From assembly GCA_035640715.1 (NCBI GenBank), contig DASQVO010000007.1:1-12921 (forward strand): 12,921 bases of DNA, read 5' to 3'. Shown piece by piece: positions 1 through 6,887 of the stretch (positions within the stretch are counted from its first letter, which is position 1; each line of letters begins with the position of its first letter). Below the pieces are notes generated by a model, which was given only the letters and a program-made list of their open reading frames with translations, was not told the origin of the DNA and did no database searches. The translations under genes were made by a program, and so were the position numbers. The stretch is from DASQVO01 sp035640715. Its GTDB lineage: Bacteria > Actinomycetota > Actinomycetes > Streptosporangiales > Streptosporangiaceae.

Positions 1-519
1 GACTACGAAGTCGAACTGGTGGTGGCGATCGGCACCCGCGCCGACCAGGTCGCCGCCGCCGACGCCTGGTCGCACGTGGCCGGGTTGATGGTCGGCCAGG
101 ACATCTCCTCCCGCGGAGTGCAGTTCCTCAAGCCCGAGCAGCACTGCATCGGCAAGTCGTTCCGCACCTTCTCCCCGCTGGGCCCCTACCTGGTCACGCC
201 CGACGAACTGGCCGACCCCGACAACCTGATGCTGCGCTGCTGGGTCAACGGCGAACTGCGGCAGAAGGCCAGCACCAGGGAGATGATCTACGGCGTCGCC
301 GAGCTGATCGAGCTGCTGTCGGCGGTCACGGCGCTCGAGCCCGGTGACCTGATCTTCACCGGCACCCCGGCCGGGGTCGGGGGGCTGGAGGATCCGCCCC
401 GCTACCTGGCCCCGGGCGACGTCATCGCCAGTGAAATCGAGGGCCTGGGCCGCATGGAAAACCGGTGTGTGCCGGCACGCCCGGCACAGGGCGTCGGGGC
501 ACGCTGGCACACCAGCTGA
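1..519 (+). CDS. FAH-family hydrolase/decarboxylase, C-terminal part (5' end outside window)
   Basis: The frame is open from base 1 and gives 172 residues, so the N-terminal part is outside the window. The fragment opens with the FAH metal-site motif DYEVEL (Glu3 and Glu5) and has the third metal ligand Asp34 in GQDISS. The 29-residue gap between the second Glu and Asp is the same as I recall for FAHD1. Later family blocks are visible: GKSF (51-54), SPLGPYLVT (58-66), and PGDLIFTGTPAGVG (114-127). Family members use Mg2+/Mn2+ to cleave C-C bonds or decarboxylate 2-keto acids (acylpyruvases, oxaloacetate decarboxylase, 2,4-diketo-3-deoxy-sugar-acid hydrolases). The exact substrate cannot be read from the sequence. 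The last roughly 20 residues after EIEGLGR are not family-like and may be read-through into unrelated sequence. It is the first visible gene of the operon that ends with the enolase, about 90 nt upstream of the CoA-transferase remnant. Confidence 0.88.
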   Translation, partial: DYEVELVVAIGTRADQVAAADAWSHVAGLMVGQDISSRGVQFLKPEQHCIGKSFRTFSPLGPYLVTPDELADPDNLMLRCWVNGELRQKASTREMIYGVAELIELLSAVTALEPGDLIFTGTPAGVGGLEDPPRYLAPGDVIASEIEGLGRMENRCVPARPAQGVGARWHTS

Positions 520-608
520 GCTGTGCGCACCGCCCGTTGCGTACACACGCTGTGCCGCGCCAGGGTATGTCACTGAAAGGCTCTTCACCGCTTAAGGCTG
601 TGCACCCC

Positions 609-767
609 ATGGACAAGGTCTACCCCAGCGCCGCGGCCGCGGTCGCCGATATCGGCCGTGGCGCGCGCCTGGCTGTCGGCGGCGTTCGCGACCGCACCGC
701 CGCCCCGGTGATCATCCCCGCCGAGTTCACCACCGCCACCGGCGCCCCAGCGGGGGGCCTGTCGTGA
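609..767 (+). pseudogene. Fused remnant of 3-oxoacid CoA-transferase subunits A and B
   Basis: This is a 52-residue reading frame from ATG 609 to TGA 765-767. Residues 1-25 (MDKVYPSAAAAVADIGRGAR then LAVGG) match the usual start of succinyl-CoA:3-ketoacid CoA-transferase subunit A (MDKV.xSAxEAVADI..GAxLAVGGFG). Immediately after, VRDRTAAPVI resembles the C-terminal end of subunit B (..VRxxTxAPxxV). The join is near base 684. About 430 codons expected between these ends are missing, including the catalytic Glu of subunit B, so it cannot be an active transferase. The deletion is in frame and the stop overlaps the start of the downstream dehydrogenase by 4 nt (GTGA), so ribosomes could still be delivered to the next gene. 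The assignment rests on remembered family consensus at both ends; the subunit A end is the firmer of the two. A weak AAGG lies about 11 nt before the ATG. Confidence 0.6.
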
Positions 768-1750
768 CCGCCACCGTGCTGGTCACCGACTACGCGTGGG
801 AGTCGCTGGACATCGAGCGCGCGATCCTGGCCAAGGCCGGCGCGCAGCTGCTGGTCGCCGGCACCGGCACCGAAGAGGAGCTGATCGCCCTGGCTCCCCG
901 CGTCGACGCGATCTTGACCTGCTGGCGCCCGGTCACCGCTGCGGTCCTCGATGCCGCGCCGCGCTGCCGCACGGTGGCCCGCTACGGAGTGGGACTGGAC
1001 AACATCGACGTGCGCCGCGCCACCGAGCTGGGCATCGTGGTCACCAATGTGCCCGACTACTGCGTCGAGGAGGTCTCCGACCACACCGCCGCGCTCATCT
1101 TGGCCCTGACCCGCCACATCGTGCCGTTTGCCGCCCAGGTGTCGGCCGGGAACTGGGACAACACCGCGGGCGGGCCGATGCGGCGACTACGCGGCCAGAC
1201 CCTGGGGCTGGTCGGGTCCGGTGCCATCGCCCGCCGGGTGGCGGAGAAGATGACCGGCTTCGGGATGCGAGCCCTCGCCTGGTCGCCCAGCGTGCGGGCC
1301 GGCCAGCCGGCCGGCGCGGCGACCGCGGTCGGCAGCCTCACCGAGATCCTTGTCCGCAGCGACGTGGTCAGCGTGCACGTCCCGCTGGCCGACACCACCC
1401 GCAGACTGATCGACGCCAATGCGCTGGCGCAGATGAAACCCTCGGCGCTGCTGGTGAACACCGCCCGGGGGCCGATCGTGGACACGGCGGCCCTGGCCGC
1501 GGCCCTGGCTGCGGGAAAGCTGGCCGGCGCGGGGCTGGACGTGCTGCCGGACGAGCCGCCGTCACCCGACGACCCGCTGCTCAGGTGTGACAACGTCATC
1601 CTCACCCCCCACGCCGCGTTCGCCTCGGCCGAAGCCGTCGCCGAACTGCAGACCAAAGCCGCCGGGAACGTCGCTGCCGTCCTCACCGGCACGGTCCCGG
1701 CATACCTGGTCAACGGCGAGGTATACGAGCGCGCGGGGGTGCGGGCATGA
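764..1750 (+). CDS. D-2-hydroxyacid dehydrogenase, CtBP-like (NAD(P)-dependent)
   Basis: The 328-residue product is full length for D-isomer-specific 2-hydroxyacid dehydrogenases, which interconvert 2-keto acids and D-2-hydroxy acids in the cytoplasm. The substrate-domain segment RYGVGLDNID (73-82) is followed by VPDYCVEEVSDHTAAL (96-111), which is typical of the C-terminal-binding-protein branch. The nucleotide loop is GSGAIA (151-156), with Ala where the third Gly usually sits. The catalytic triad is visible: Arg235 in NTARGPIVD, Glu264 in DEPP and His283 in TPHAAF. After the second beta strand the sequence reads AWSPS with no acidic residue, so NADP use is possible. The GTG start at 764 was chosen because it overlaps the TGA of the upstream remnant (GTGA) and gives a normal N-terminus. 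Its stop overlaps the kinase start (ATGA), implying translational coupling. Glyoxylate, hydroxypyruvate or a branched keto acid are all possible substrates. Confidence 0.9.
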   Translation: MTATVLVTDYAWESLDIERAILAKAGAQLLVAGTGTEEELIALAPRVDAILTCWRPVTAAVLDAAPRCRTVARYGVGLDNIDVRRATELGIVVTNVPDYCVEEVSDHTAALILALTRHIVPFAAQVSAGNWDNTAGGPMRRLRGQTLGLVGSGAIARRVAEKMTGFGMRALAWSPSVRAGQPAGAATAVGSLTEILVRSDVVSVHVPLADTTRRLIDANALAQMKPSALLVNTARGPIVDTAALAAALAAGKLAGAGLDVLPDEPPSPDDPLLRCDNVILTPHAAFASAEAVAELQTKAAGNVAAVLTGTVPAYLVNGEVYERAGVRA

Positions 1751-2748
1751 CCGGGACCGACTACAGTGCGTCCACGGAGCTTTCCATCGACACCGTCGTG
1801 CCCTACCTGCGCCGGCGCGGCCTGCTTAAGGCGACGGCGCCAGCGACGGTCACGCGGCTGGCCGGCGGGGTGTCGGGCGAGATTCTCGCCGTCGGCGCCG
1901 GTCCCACCCAGCTGGTGGTCAAGCAGGCGCTGCCGCGGCTGCGGGTGCAGGCGGACTGGACCGCCGACCCCAACCGGATTCTGGCCGAAGCCGCCGCGCT
2001 CCGCCTGGCCGCGACGATCAGTCCCGATGCGGTGCCGCCGGTGATCGATATCGACGCCGGCACGCACACGCTGGTCATGGGCCGCGCCCCGCAGACGTGG
2101 CGGTCGTGGAAGCAGGACCTGCTCGACGGCCGGGTCGCGGCATCGGTCGCGGGTCGCCTTGGCGAGTTGCTGGCTGCCTGGCACACCGGCACGGCAGGCG
2201 ATCCGCAGGTGGCTCGGTCTTTCGGCGACCTGGATGCGTTCATCGACCTGCGCATCGACCCGTTTTACCGGACAACCGCGGACGCGCACCCGGATCTGGC
2301 GGCCACCATCGGTGACCTGGCCGGCCGGCTGCGGTCGGACCCGGTCTGCCTGGTCCACGGCGACTTCTCCCCGAAGAACGTGCTCACCGGCGGGCAGGCG
2401 GTGTGGGTGCTGGACTGGGAAGTCGCCCACTACGGTGACCCGGTCTTCGACCTGGCGTTCCTGCTCAGCCACCTGTTCTGCAAGGCGATCCACCGCCGCG
2501 ACACCGACTACCGCGCCGCCGCAGCGGCCTTCCTGTCGGCCTACCGGTCGGCCGCGCATCCGGCGGCGACAGCCGGCGACGACACCTATCTGGCCGCGCA
2601 GACCGCCTGCTTGGTGCTCGCCCGAGTCGACGGCACGTCACCGGTCGACTACCTGACTTCGCCACAACGCAGCCGCGCGCGGGCGCTGGCGCGGACCGCG
2701 CTGGCCGCCACTCCCGCCGACCCGCTCGATCTCTGGGAGCTGCTATGA
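1747..2748 (+). CDS. Small-molecule kinase of the APH/choline-kinase fold, MtnK-like
   Basis: The 333-residue product has the aminoglycoside-phosphotransferase fold. The N-lobe Lys is Lys59 in LVVKQALPRLRV (56-67), a segment very like that of 5-methylthioribose kinase (VVKQALPY.R). Brenner's catalytic loop is LVHGDFSPKNVL (202-213), with catalytic Asp206 and Asn211. The metal-binding Asp223 lies in VLDWEVAHYGDPVFDLAF (221-238). These residues indicate an active ATP-dependent kinase acting on a hydroxyl of a small metabolite. Its position between a 2-hydroxyacid dehydrogenase and an enolase homologue suggests that the substrate is a hydroxy acid, such as a glycerate-type compound phosphorylated at C2. 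That is inference, because no family member of that specificity is recognised from the sequence. The ATG at 1747 overlaps the dehydrogenase stop, and the stop at 2748 overlaps the enolase ATG, both as ATGA. Antibiotic resistance is less likely in this metabolic context. Confidence 0.85.
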   Translation: MTGTDYSASTELSIDTVVPYLRRRGLLKATAPATVTRLAGGVSGEILAVGAGPTQLVVKQALPRLRVQADWTADPNRILAEAAALRLAATISPDAVPPVIDIDAGTHTLVMGRAPQTWRSWKQDLLDGRVAASVAGRLGELLAAWHTGTAGDPQVARSFGDLDAFIDLRIDPFYRTTADAHPDLAATIGDLAGRLRSDPVCLVHGDFSPKNVLTGGQAVWVLDWEVAHYGDPVFDLAFLLSHLFCKAIHRRDTDYRAAAAAFLSAYRSAAHPAATAGDDTYLAAQTACLVLARVDGTSPVDYLTSPQRSRARALARTALAATPADPLDLWELL

Positions 2749-4055
2749 CTGTCCGTCACACCGCCATCGACACCGTCTTCGCCTGGGAGGCTCTCGACTC
2801 GCGCGGAAACCCGACCGTCGCCGCCGAAGTCACCCTGCGCGGCGGCGCCCGCGGCACCGCTACCGTGGCGTCGGGCGCCTCGACCGGCACCTACGAGGCA
2901 CGTGAGTTGCGAGACGGCGGAACCCGCTACGGCGGCAAAGGCGTACGTGCCGCGGTCGCCAACGCCAACGGCCCGCTGGCGCAGGCGGTGCACGGAATCG
3001 ACGCCGCCAAGCAGGAACTCATCGACGCCGCGCTCCGCGAAGCCGACGGGACTCCCTCGCTCAGCCGCTTGGGCGCCAACGCGGTGCTGGCGATCTCGGT
3101 GGCGTCCGCGCTGGCCGCGGCGGCGGCCGCCGAACAACCCCTGTATCGGGCCGCGGCCGCCGAGAGCGCCACAGCGGTCCTGCCGCTGCCGATGGTCAAC
3201 ATCATCTCCGGTGGCGCGCACGCCGGGCGCAGTCTCGACATCCAGGACCTGCTGGTGGTGCCTGTCGGTGCCGGAAGCTTCGCCGACGCCATCGAAATGG
3301 CCTGGCGGGTGCGCCGCGGCACCGCCGAGGCGCTCGGCGCGCGCGGGCTGCCGACGGCGCTGATCGCCGACGAGGGCGGGCTCGGGCCCGCACTGCCGTC
3401 CAACCGGACCGCACTGGAGGTGCTGCAGGAAGGCATCGAACGAGCCGGGCTCACCCCGGGTGAGGACGCGGCCATCGCGATCGACATCGCCGCCACCCAG
3501 TTCTACGACCCCGGCACCGGCCGCTACCGGCTCGAACTCGAAAACCGCGAGGTCAGCGCCGCCGAATGGGTCGCCGAAATGGCCGAATGGTGCCGGGGCT
3601 TCCCGATCGTGTCTCTGGAAGACCCGCTGGCAGACCAGGACTGGGCCAACTGGCAGACCGCGGCGGCCGGGCTTTCCGGCATCCAGCTGCTCGGCGACGA
3701 TCTGTTCGTCACCGACTCGGCCCGGCTGGCCCGCGGTATCGGTGACGGAATCGCCAACGCGGTGCTGGTCAAACCCAACCAGACCGGGACGCTCACCGAC
3801 GCCGCTCATGTGGTGGACCAGGCCCGCGCGGCCCGGTTCGCCACCGTGCTGTCGGCGCGTTCGGGGGAGACCGAGGACAGCTGGCTGGCCGATCTGGCTG
3901 TGGCATGGCAGGCGCGGCAGATCAAGGTCGGCTCCACCATGCGTTCCGAACGCACCGCGAAGTGGAACCGGCTACTGCGCCTCGAAGCCGAACTCGGCGA
4001 TCAGGCCACTTATGCCGGAGTCACTGGCCTGGCACCCCGCTTCGGCGCCGACTAG
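2745..4055 (+). CDS. eno: Divergent enolase (phosphopyruvate hydratase family)
   Basis: The 436-residue product aligns end to end with enolases, which convert 2-phosphoglycerate to PEP. Landmarks are LDSRGNPTV (17-25), the mobile loop SGASTG (43-48), GGAHA with His159, DEGG with the acid-base Glu210, metal ligands Asp247 (AIDIA), Glu292 (LEDP) and GDDLFVT (317-323), catalytic Lys343 (LVKPNQ) and Lys394 (QIKVGS). Two normally invariant positions differ: the Glu of DIQEF is Asp168 in DIQDLL, and the His of SHRSGETED is Ala371 in SARSGETED. The region NIISGG also replaces NIINGG. Metal site and catalytic lysine are intact, so an enolase-type elimination is plausible, but the substrate pocket is changed. 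This looks like a specialised paralogue rather than the housekeeping enzyme, comparable in principle to the enolase-like CPEP synthases of phosphinothricin clusters. Its ATG overlaps the kinase stop by 4 nt, which makes the three enzymes one translational unit. Confidence 0.93.
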   Translation: MTVRHTAIDTVFAWEALDSRGNPTVAAEVTLRGGARGTATVASGASTGTYEARELRDGGTRYGGKGVRAAVANANGPLAQAVHGIDAAKQELIDAALREADGTPSLSRLGANAVLAISVASALAAAAAAEQPLYRAAAAESATAVLPLPMVNIISGGAHAGRSLDIQDLLVVPVGAGSFADAIEMAWRVRRGTAEALGARGLPTALIADEGGLGPALPSNRTALEVLQEGIERAGLTPGEDAAIAIDIAATQFYDPGTGRYRLELENREVSAAEWVAEMAEWCRGFPIVSLEDPLADQDWANWQTAAAGLSGIQLLGDDLFVTDSARLARGIGDGIANAVLVKPNQTGTLTDAAHVVDQARAARFATVLSARSGETEDSWLADLAVAWQARQIKVGSTMRSERTAKWNRLLRLEAELGDQATYAGVTGLAPRFGAD

Positions 4056-4162
4056 AGCGCCGGTCAGCCCAGCTCAGACCCCAGATTCGAGCCTCCAGCC
4101 CCCCGAATTACATCGAACGCGGGGAGAAGTGCGTGCCTGGGGAACCCGGGGCTGGGTGAAGA

Positions 4163-4570
4163 TCAGAGTCGGTGGGCGTATCCAAGGTAGGTGACCACGG
4201 GTTCCTCGGCCGGCGCCGTCTCGTGCACGATCTGAAGCCCCTCCCGCTCGGCCATCTCGCGTGCCATCTCGGTCGCAACCTTCGACGGGTCGACCGCCAC
4301 AACGTCAAACCCGAGCCTGGCCAGGCCTCGCGGCAGGATTCCACGGCCGCCGCCGACGACCAAAGCGCGGCGTCCCGTTGCGTCGATCCCGAGTCTGTGC
4401 AGCGTGCGCCGCACGTACTCCAGCCGTACCTCCTCGAAAACGACCGCCCTGATCTGACGGCCGTCGATCGCTTCGGGAGACGTTGCGTTCAGTTCAATGC
4501 GCGGTGTGGTGTTGGCAGGTGCAGTGGTCATGTACCGATCGTGGCCGGGCGAGCGGTGCTGCGTCGTCAT
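4163..4570 (-). pseudogene. SAM-dependent methyltransferase, C-terminally truncated
   Basis: The 135-residue frame contains the class I methyltransferase start: helix EEVRLEYVRRTLHRLGI, then motif I ALVVGGGRGILPRGLARLGF (about 69-88) and the acidic strand end VVAVDPS. The segment ending in VHETAPAEE is where the post-II loop would lead into motif IV. Instead the frame ends with PVVTYLGYAHRL and a stop, about 100 residues short of a normal enzyme (usually more than 200 residues). Without motifs IV-VI it is unlikely to be active. The start at 4570 is supported by a 4-nt ATGA overlap with an upstream reading frame; an internal Met at 4531 is an alternative. It converges with the enolase operon across a gap of about 100 bp. 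A shortened SAM-binding protein still in use cannot be ruled out. Confidence 0.6.
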
Positions 4571-4740
4571 CCCGGTGCGGGCTTCGGGGCTACCGCGATC
4601 GGGGTAGCCATCCCGTCCCGGACAGCCAACCCGAGTTCCTTCAAGGAACCTATCTCATCCCGCGGCAGGCACGCCCCGGCCACCGCCCGAGCCTGACCCG
4701 GTGGCTGCGCGGCGAGCGCATCGGCTCCGCCGGGATCGCA
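4567..4740 (-). pseudogene. Start-less reading frame, tail of a broken gene coupled to the methyltransferase
   Basis: Translating the minus strand from 4740 gives 57 residues ending PRDEIGSLKELGLAVRDG, then MATPIAVAPKPAPG and TGA. There is an in-frame stop at 4741-4743 and no ATG; the only possible start is GTG 4683, which would give 38 residues with no clear ribosome site. The last part has high GC at third positions and a protein-like helix (SLKELGLAV), and the stop overlaps the methyltransferase ATG as ATGA. I read it as the C-terminal end of a lost gene that was once co-translated with the methyltransferase. The family is not recognised. The rest of the 4571-4908 gap shows no other convincing gene. 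Confidence 0.35.
4635..4649. repeat. Perfect 7-bp inverted repeat
   Basis: GTTCCTT C AAGGAAC reads the same on both strands with a 1-nt centre. It lies inside the start-less frame upstream of the methyltransferase. It could be a protein-binding site or chance; nothing else supports a role. Confidence 0.4.
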
Positions 4741-4908
4741 TCACACACGACCCACAGTGAGGCGGTGGCCCTCCGCCTGTCATGCACGGACGGCACCCTC
4801 GGATTCCAGCGTCCGCCACGAGCCGACCGGTGCCCCCGATGGCCTGCGGCAACAACAGGCCGTAACCGCGAAAGAGGGTCGTCGCGCGCCCTAACCCCGC
4901 GCATGAAG

Positions 4909-5832
4909 TCAAATTGGCGGCGTGCGCTGCCGCCGGGGCGCCGCCGTGGGTGCGGGTGGTGGCATCGGACTGGTACTCGGCGGCGCGGGCGCTGCGGCGT
5001 TGCGGGTTTCGAGGACGAATTCGCGGACTGCGCGGGCGAACGCTGCGGGCTGGTCGCGCATGACGAGCGTGTAGCTGTCGGAGATCTCGACGAGCCGCGC
5101 GTCCGGGAGCAATCCGGCTAGGCGCCGGCCGTGTTCGGGGCGCTGCACGCGATCCTCAGGCGTCCAGATGACCAGCGCCGGGCGGCTGAACGACGACAGC
5201 CGTTCGCAGATTTGCAGCATCTGATGGCGCCGGGCGCCGAACGCGTACGTGCGCAGATCGCGGCGCACGCCACGCTGAGTCTGCAGCGGCTCGAGCCAGC
5301 GGTCGACCAGCTCGTCGGGCAGTGGGCGCTTGGCCAGCCAGCCGAACGAGATCGGCAGGCGGCGCAGCGCACGCACGCGCATCGCTTGGGCCGCCAGGAA
5401 CACCCCCCCGGGCATCATCGCGGTGAGCCGGAGATTTTTGCCCGGCAGGCCGGGCGGGTAGTTCTCGAACGCCTCGCAGGAGGAGATCACCAGCCGGGTG
5501 ACGCGCCCGGGGTTCTGGGTGGCTAGCGCAAGCGCCGCAGCGTGATCGTTCTGCACGAGCGTCACGTCGCGCAGGTCGAGGCGTTCGAGCAGCTCTGCAG
5601 CCATCTGCCCGAAGCCACGCAGGGAGAGATCGGCGCCGCGGTGCATGGGCCGGCGATGGGAGCCCAGCGGAAGAGTGGGAACGATGCAGCGATGGTCGCG
5701 GCGCAGGTCGGCGACCATCGGGTCCCAGACAGATCCGTCCATCAAGACCCCGTGCAACAAGACGAGCACTGGGCCGCTGCCGCCGGTGTCCTCGTAGTCG
5801 ATCGTCCCGGCCGTCAGCTCCAACTCGGGCAT
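4909..5832 (-). CDS. Alpha/beta hydrolase-fold protein with atypical catalytic site
   Basis: With the chosen start the product is 307 residues. The oxyanion segment LLHGVLMDGSVW (25-36) is present. The nucleophile elbow reads LVQNDHAAAL (92-101), which places Asp96 as nucleophile, as in haloalkane-dehalogenase-like members (GNDTGGA). Asp227 in WTPEDRV is the probable acid. The C-terminal catalytic His expected before DQP is not there: the segment is SDSYTLVMRDQP (251-262). The substrate is unknown and classical hydrolase activity is doubtful. Residues after about 279 form a Pro/Ala/Arg-rich tail. ATG 5832 was chosen because it follows GGAGG by 5 nt; ATG 5844, just upstream, lies against that same GGAGG. 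It is transcribed divergently from the TetR gene at 5887 and is its likely target. Confidence 0.82.
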   Translation of the reverse strand: MPELELTAGTIDYEDTGGSGPVLVLLHGVLMDGSVWDPMVADLRRDHRCIVPTLPLGSHRRPMHRGADLSLRGFGQMAAELLERLDLRDVTLVQNDHAAALALATQNPGRVTRLVISSCEAFENYPPGLPGKNLRLTAMMPGGVFLAAQAMRVRALRRLPISFGWLAKRPLPDELVDRWLEPLQTQRGVRRDLRTYAFGARRHQMLQICERLSSFSRPALVIWTPEDRVQRPEHGRRLAGLLPDARLVEISDSYTLVMRDQPAAFARAVREFVLETRNAAAPAPPSTSPMPPPAPTAAPRRQRTPPI

Positions 5833-5886
5833 GGAGGCCTCCATTAGATAGATCGCTCTAGACAATGGCACCGTATCATTGAGCGC
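5833..5886. promoter_or_regulatory. Divergent promoter region with probable TetR operator
   Basis: Only 54 bp separate the hydrolase start from the TetR start. The region contains TAGATAGATCGCTCTA (5845-5860), with the inverted half-sites TAGA-N4-TCTA at 5849-5860. This resembles the TAGACC/GGTCTA-type operators of LmrA/YxaF-like repressors. On the + strand TATCAT (5874-5879) is a good -10 and sits 7 nt before the TetR ATG, which implies a leaderless transcript. On the minus strand TATCTA (5850-5845) could be the -10 of the hydrolase and overlaps the operator. The GGAGG and CCTCC at 5833-5842 form a palindrome holding the hydrolase ribosome-binding site. Confidence 0.55.
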
Positions 5887-6495
5887 ATGGCAGCGGATAC
5901 CAAGGCCCGGATCGTGAAGAGCAGCGCCGAATTGTTCCGGCGCCAGGGCTTTACGGGAACGGGTGTCAAGCAGATCGTCGCCGAGGCGAGCGCACCGTTC
6001 GCGTCGCTCTACCACTTCTTCCCAGGGGGCAAGGAGCAGCTCGGCGAGGAGGTCATTCGCTGGTCCGGCGCCATGTATGGGCAGCTGATCGACGCGTTCT
6101 TCGTGCCGGGCGCGGACCCGGTGGCGGCCACGCGCGACTTCTTCGCCGCCGCCGCCGACAATCTGGTTGAGACCGGCTACGCCGACGCGTGCCCGATCGC
6201 CACGGTGGCGCTAGAGGTCTCCAGCACCAGCGAGCCAATACGTCAGGCGTGCGCGGACGTCTTCAACAGCTGGATCAACAGCGCGACAGAGCGCCTCGCC
6301 GAGTCCGGGCTCGCATCCACGCGTGCGCGATCGCTAGCGATCTCGATGCTGGCGTCGCTGGAAGGCGCCTTCGTCCTTGCCCGCGCGCTGCGCAGCACCG
6401 AGCCGCTGGACGTCGCAGGCGCAGCCGCCGCAGCCGCCGTCCGCGACGCCGTAGCCACCCAGCAGGCACACCGGCGCCCACGCCACCAGACCTAG
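5887..6495 (+). CDS. TetR/AcrR-family repressor, LmrA/YxaF type
   Basis: The 202-residue product has the TetR N-terminal helix-turn-helix (AELFRRQGF, then GVKQIVAEA and the recognition helix region ASLYHFFPGGKEQL, about 14-52). The C-terminal domain contains CPIATVALEVSSTSEPIRQA, which is characteristic of the LmrA/YxaF subgroup. Such proteins bind as dimers to short palindromes and are released by a hydrophobic ligand. The divergent alpha/beta hydrolase gene and the palindrome between them suggest autoregulation and control of that hydrolase. The start at 5887 lacks a clear Shine-Dalgarno site but is preceded by TATCAT at the right distance for leaderless initiation. The Ala-rich, then Gln/His/Arg-rich C-terminus after about residue 182 may be slightly aberrant, since its stop abuts a second TetR fragment. 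Confidence 0.9.
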   Translation: MAADTKARIVKSSAELFRRQGFTGTGVKQIVAEASAPFASLYHFFPGGKEQLGEEVIRWSGAMYGQLIDAFFVPGADPVAATRDFFAAAADNLVETGYADACPIATVALEVSSTSEPIRQACADVFNSWINSATERLAESGLASTRARSLAISMLASLEGAFVLARALRSTEPLDVAGAAAAAAVRDAVATQQAHRRPRHQT

Positions 6496-6776
6496 GCGCG
6501 CTTTATAAGCATTTCCCTTCCAAGAAGGCCCTCCTGGCCGAGGGGGTGCACCGGTATGTGGCCGAGCTGGAGAAGTCCCGCAGCCAACTCGTGGCGCTCC
6601 TGCCGGCCGACCCCAGGCAGGCCCTCACGGTGATCGCACAGACGGTCAGCGACGCGATGGCAGGGGACTACGCCATCATTCGTGTGGGATTGCGCGACCT
6701 GGAGCAATTCCCCGACCTGCTCGCCGTGCTGTGGGACGGGTTGCTGGCCGCCCTCTACCGCGAGCTCACCTCCTGA
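6495..6776 (+). pseudogene. Fragment of a second TetR-family regulator
   Basis: The frame starting at the last base of the preceding TetR stop reads GALYKHFPSKKALLAEGVHR followed by a helical segment, ending DGLLAALYRELTS and TGA. GALYKHFPSKKALL is the end of the TetR recognition helix and the start of helix 4. Nearly the whole DNA-binding domain (about 40 residues) is absent, and there is no start codon of its own. At about 93 residues the C-terminal domain is also short. It is in a different frame from the intact TetR gene. It looks like a recombination remnant whose left edge coincides with the end of the upstream gene and whose right edge lies just before the tRNA scar. Confidence 0.65.
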
Positions 6777-6825
6777 CTATCTGCCCAGCACGCGGCCGGC
6801 CGAGTCCACGTGGTCGATCGGTGGT

Positions 6826-6867
6826 CTCATAATCCGCCGGTCCTGGGTTCGAGTCCCAGCCGCCCCA
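6826..6867 (+). tRNA. 3' half of a tRNA-Met (CAT) gene, attachment-site scar
   Basis: The sequence begins at the anticodon loop CTCATAA (anticodon CAT at 6828-6830). It continues with a 3' anticodon-stem side, a T-arm CTGGG-TTCGAGT-CCCAG (6843-6859), the acceptor strand CCGCCCC (6860-6866) and discriminator A. The matching 5' half would carry GGGGCGG and a D-arm such as GCTC..GAGC; nothing like it lies directly upstream. A tRNA cut at the anticodon loop, with only its 3' part kept, is the usual product of tyrosine-integrase insertion into a tRNA gene. It is not functional as a tRNA. Confidence 0.75.
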
Positions 6868-6887
6868 CCCGTCACAGGCCCTAGTAG

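Noticed and set aside
1057..2559. 500-residue minus-strand reading frame opposite the dehydrogenase and kinase
   Set aside because: It is antisense to two genes with clear catalytic motifs. Its composition is Arg/Gly/Pro-rich with no recognisable domain, as expected from high-GC mirror frames.
2649..3809. 386-residue minus-strand reading frame opposite the enolase
   Set aside because: It is the mirror of a well-conserved enolase, and no motif is seen.
4609..5121. Plus-strand frames between the methyltransferase and the hydrolase tail
   Set aside because: They are Arg-rich, lack motifs and overlap the hydrolase gene on the other strand.
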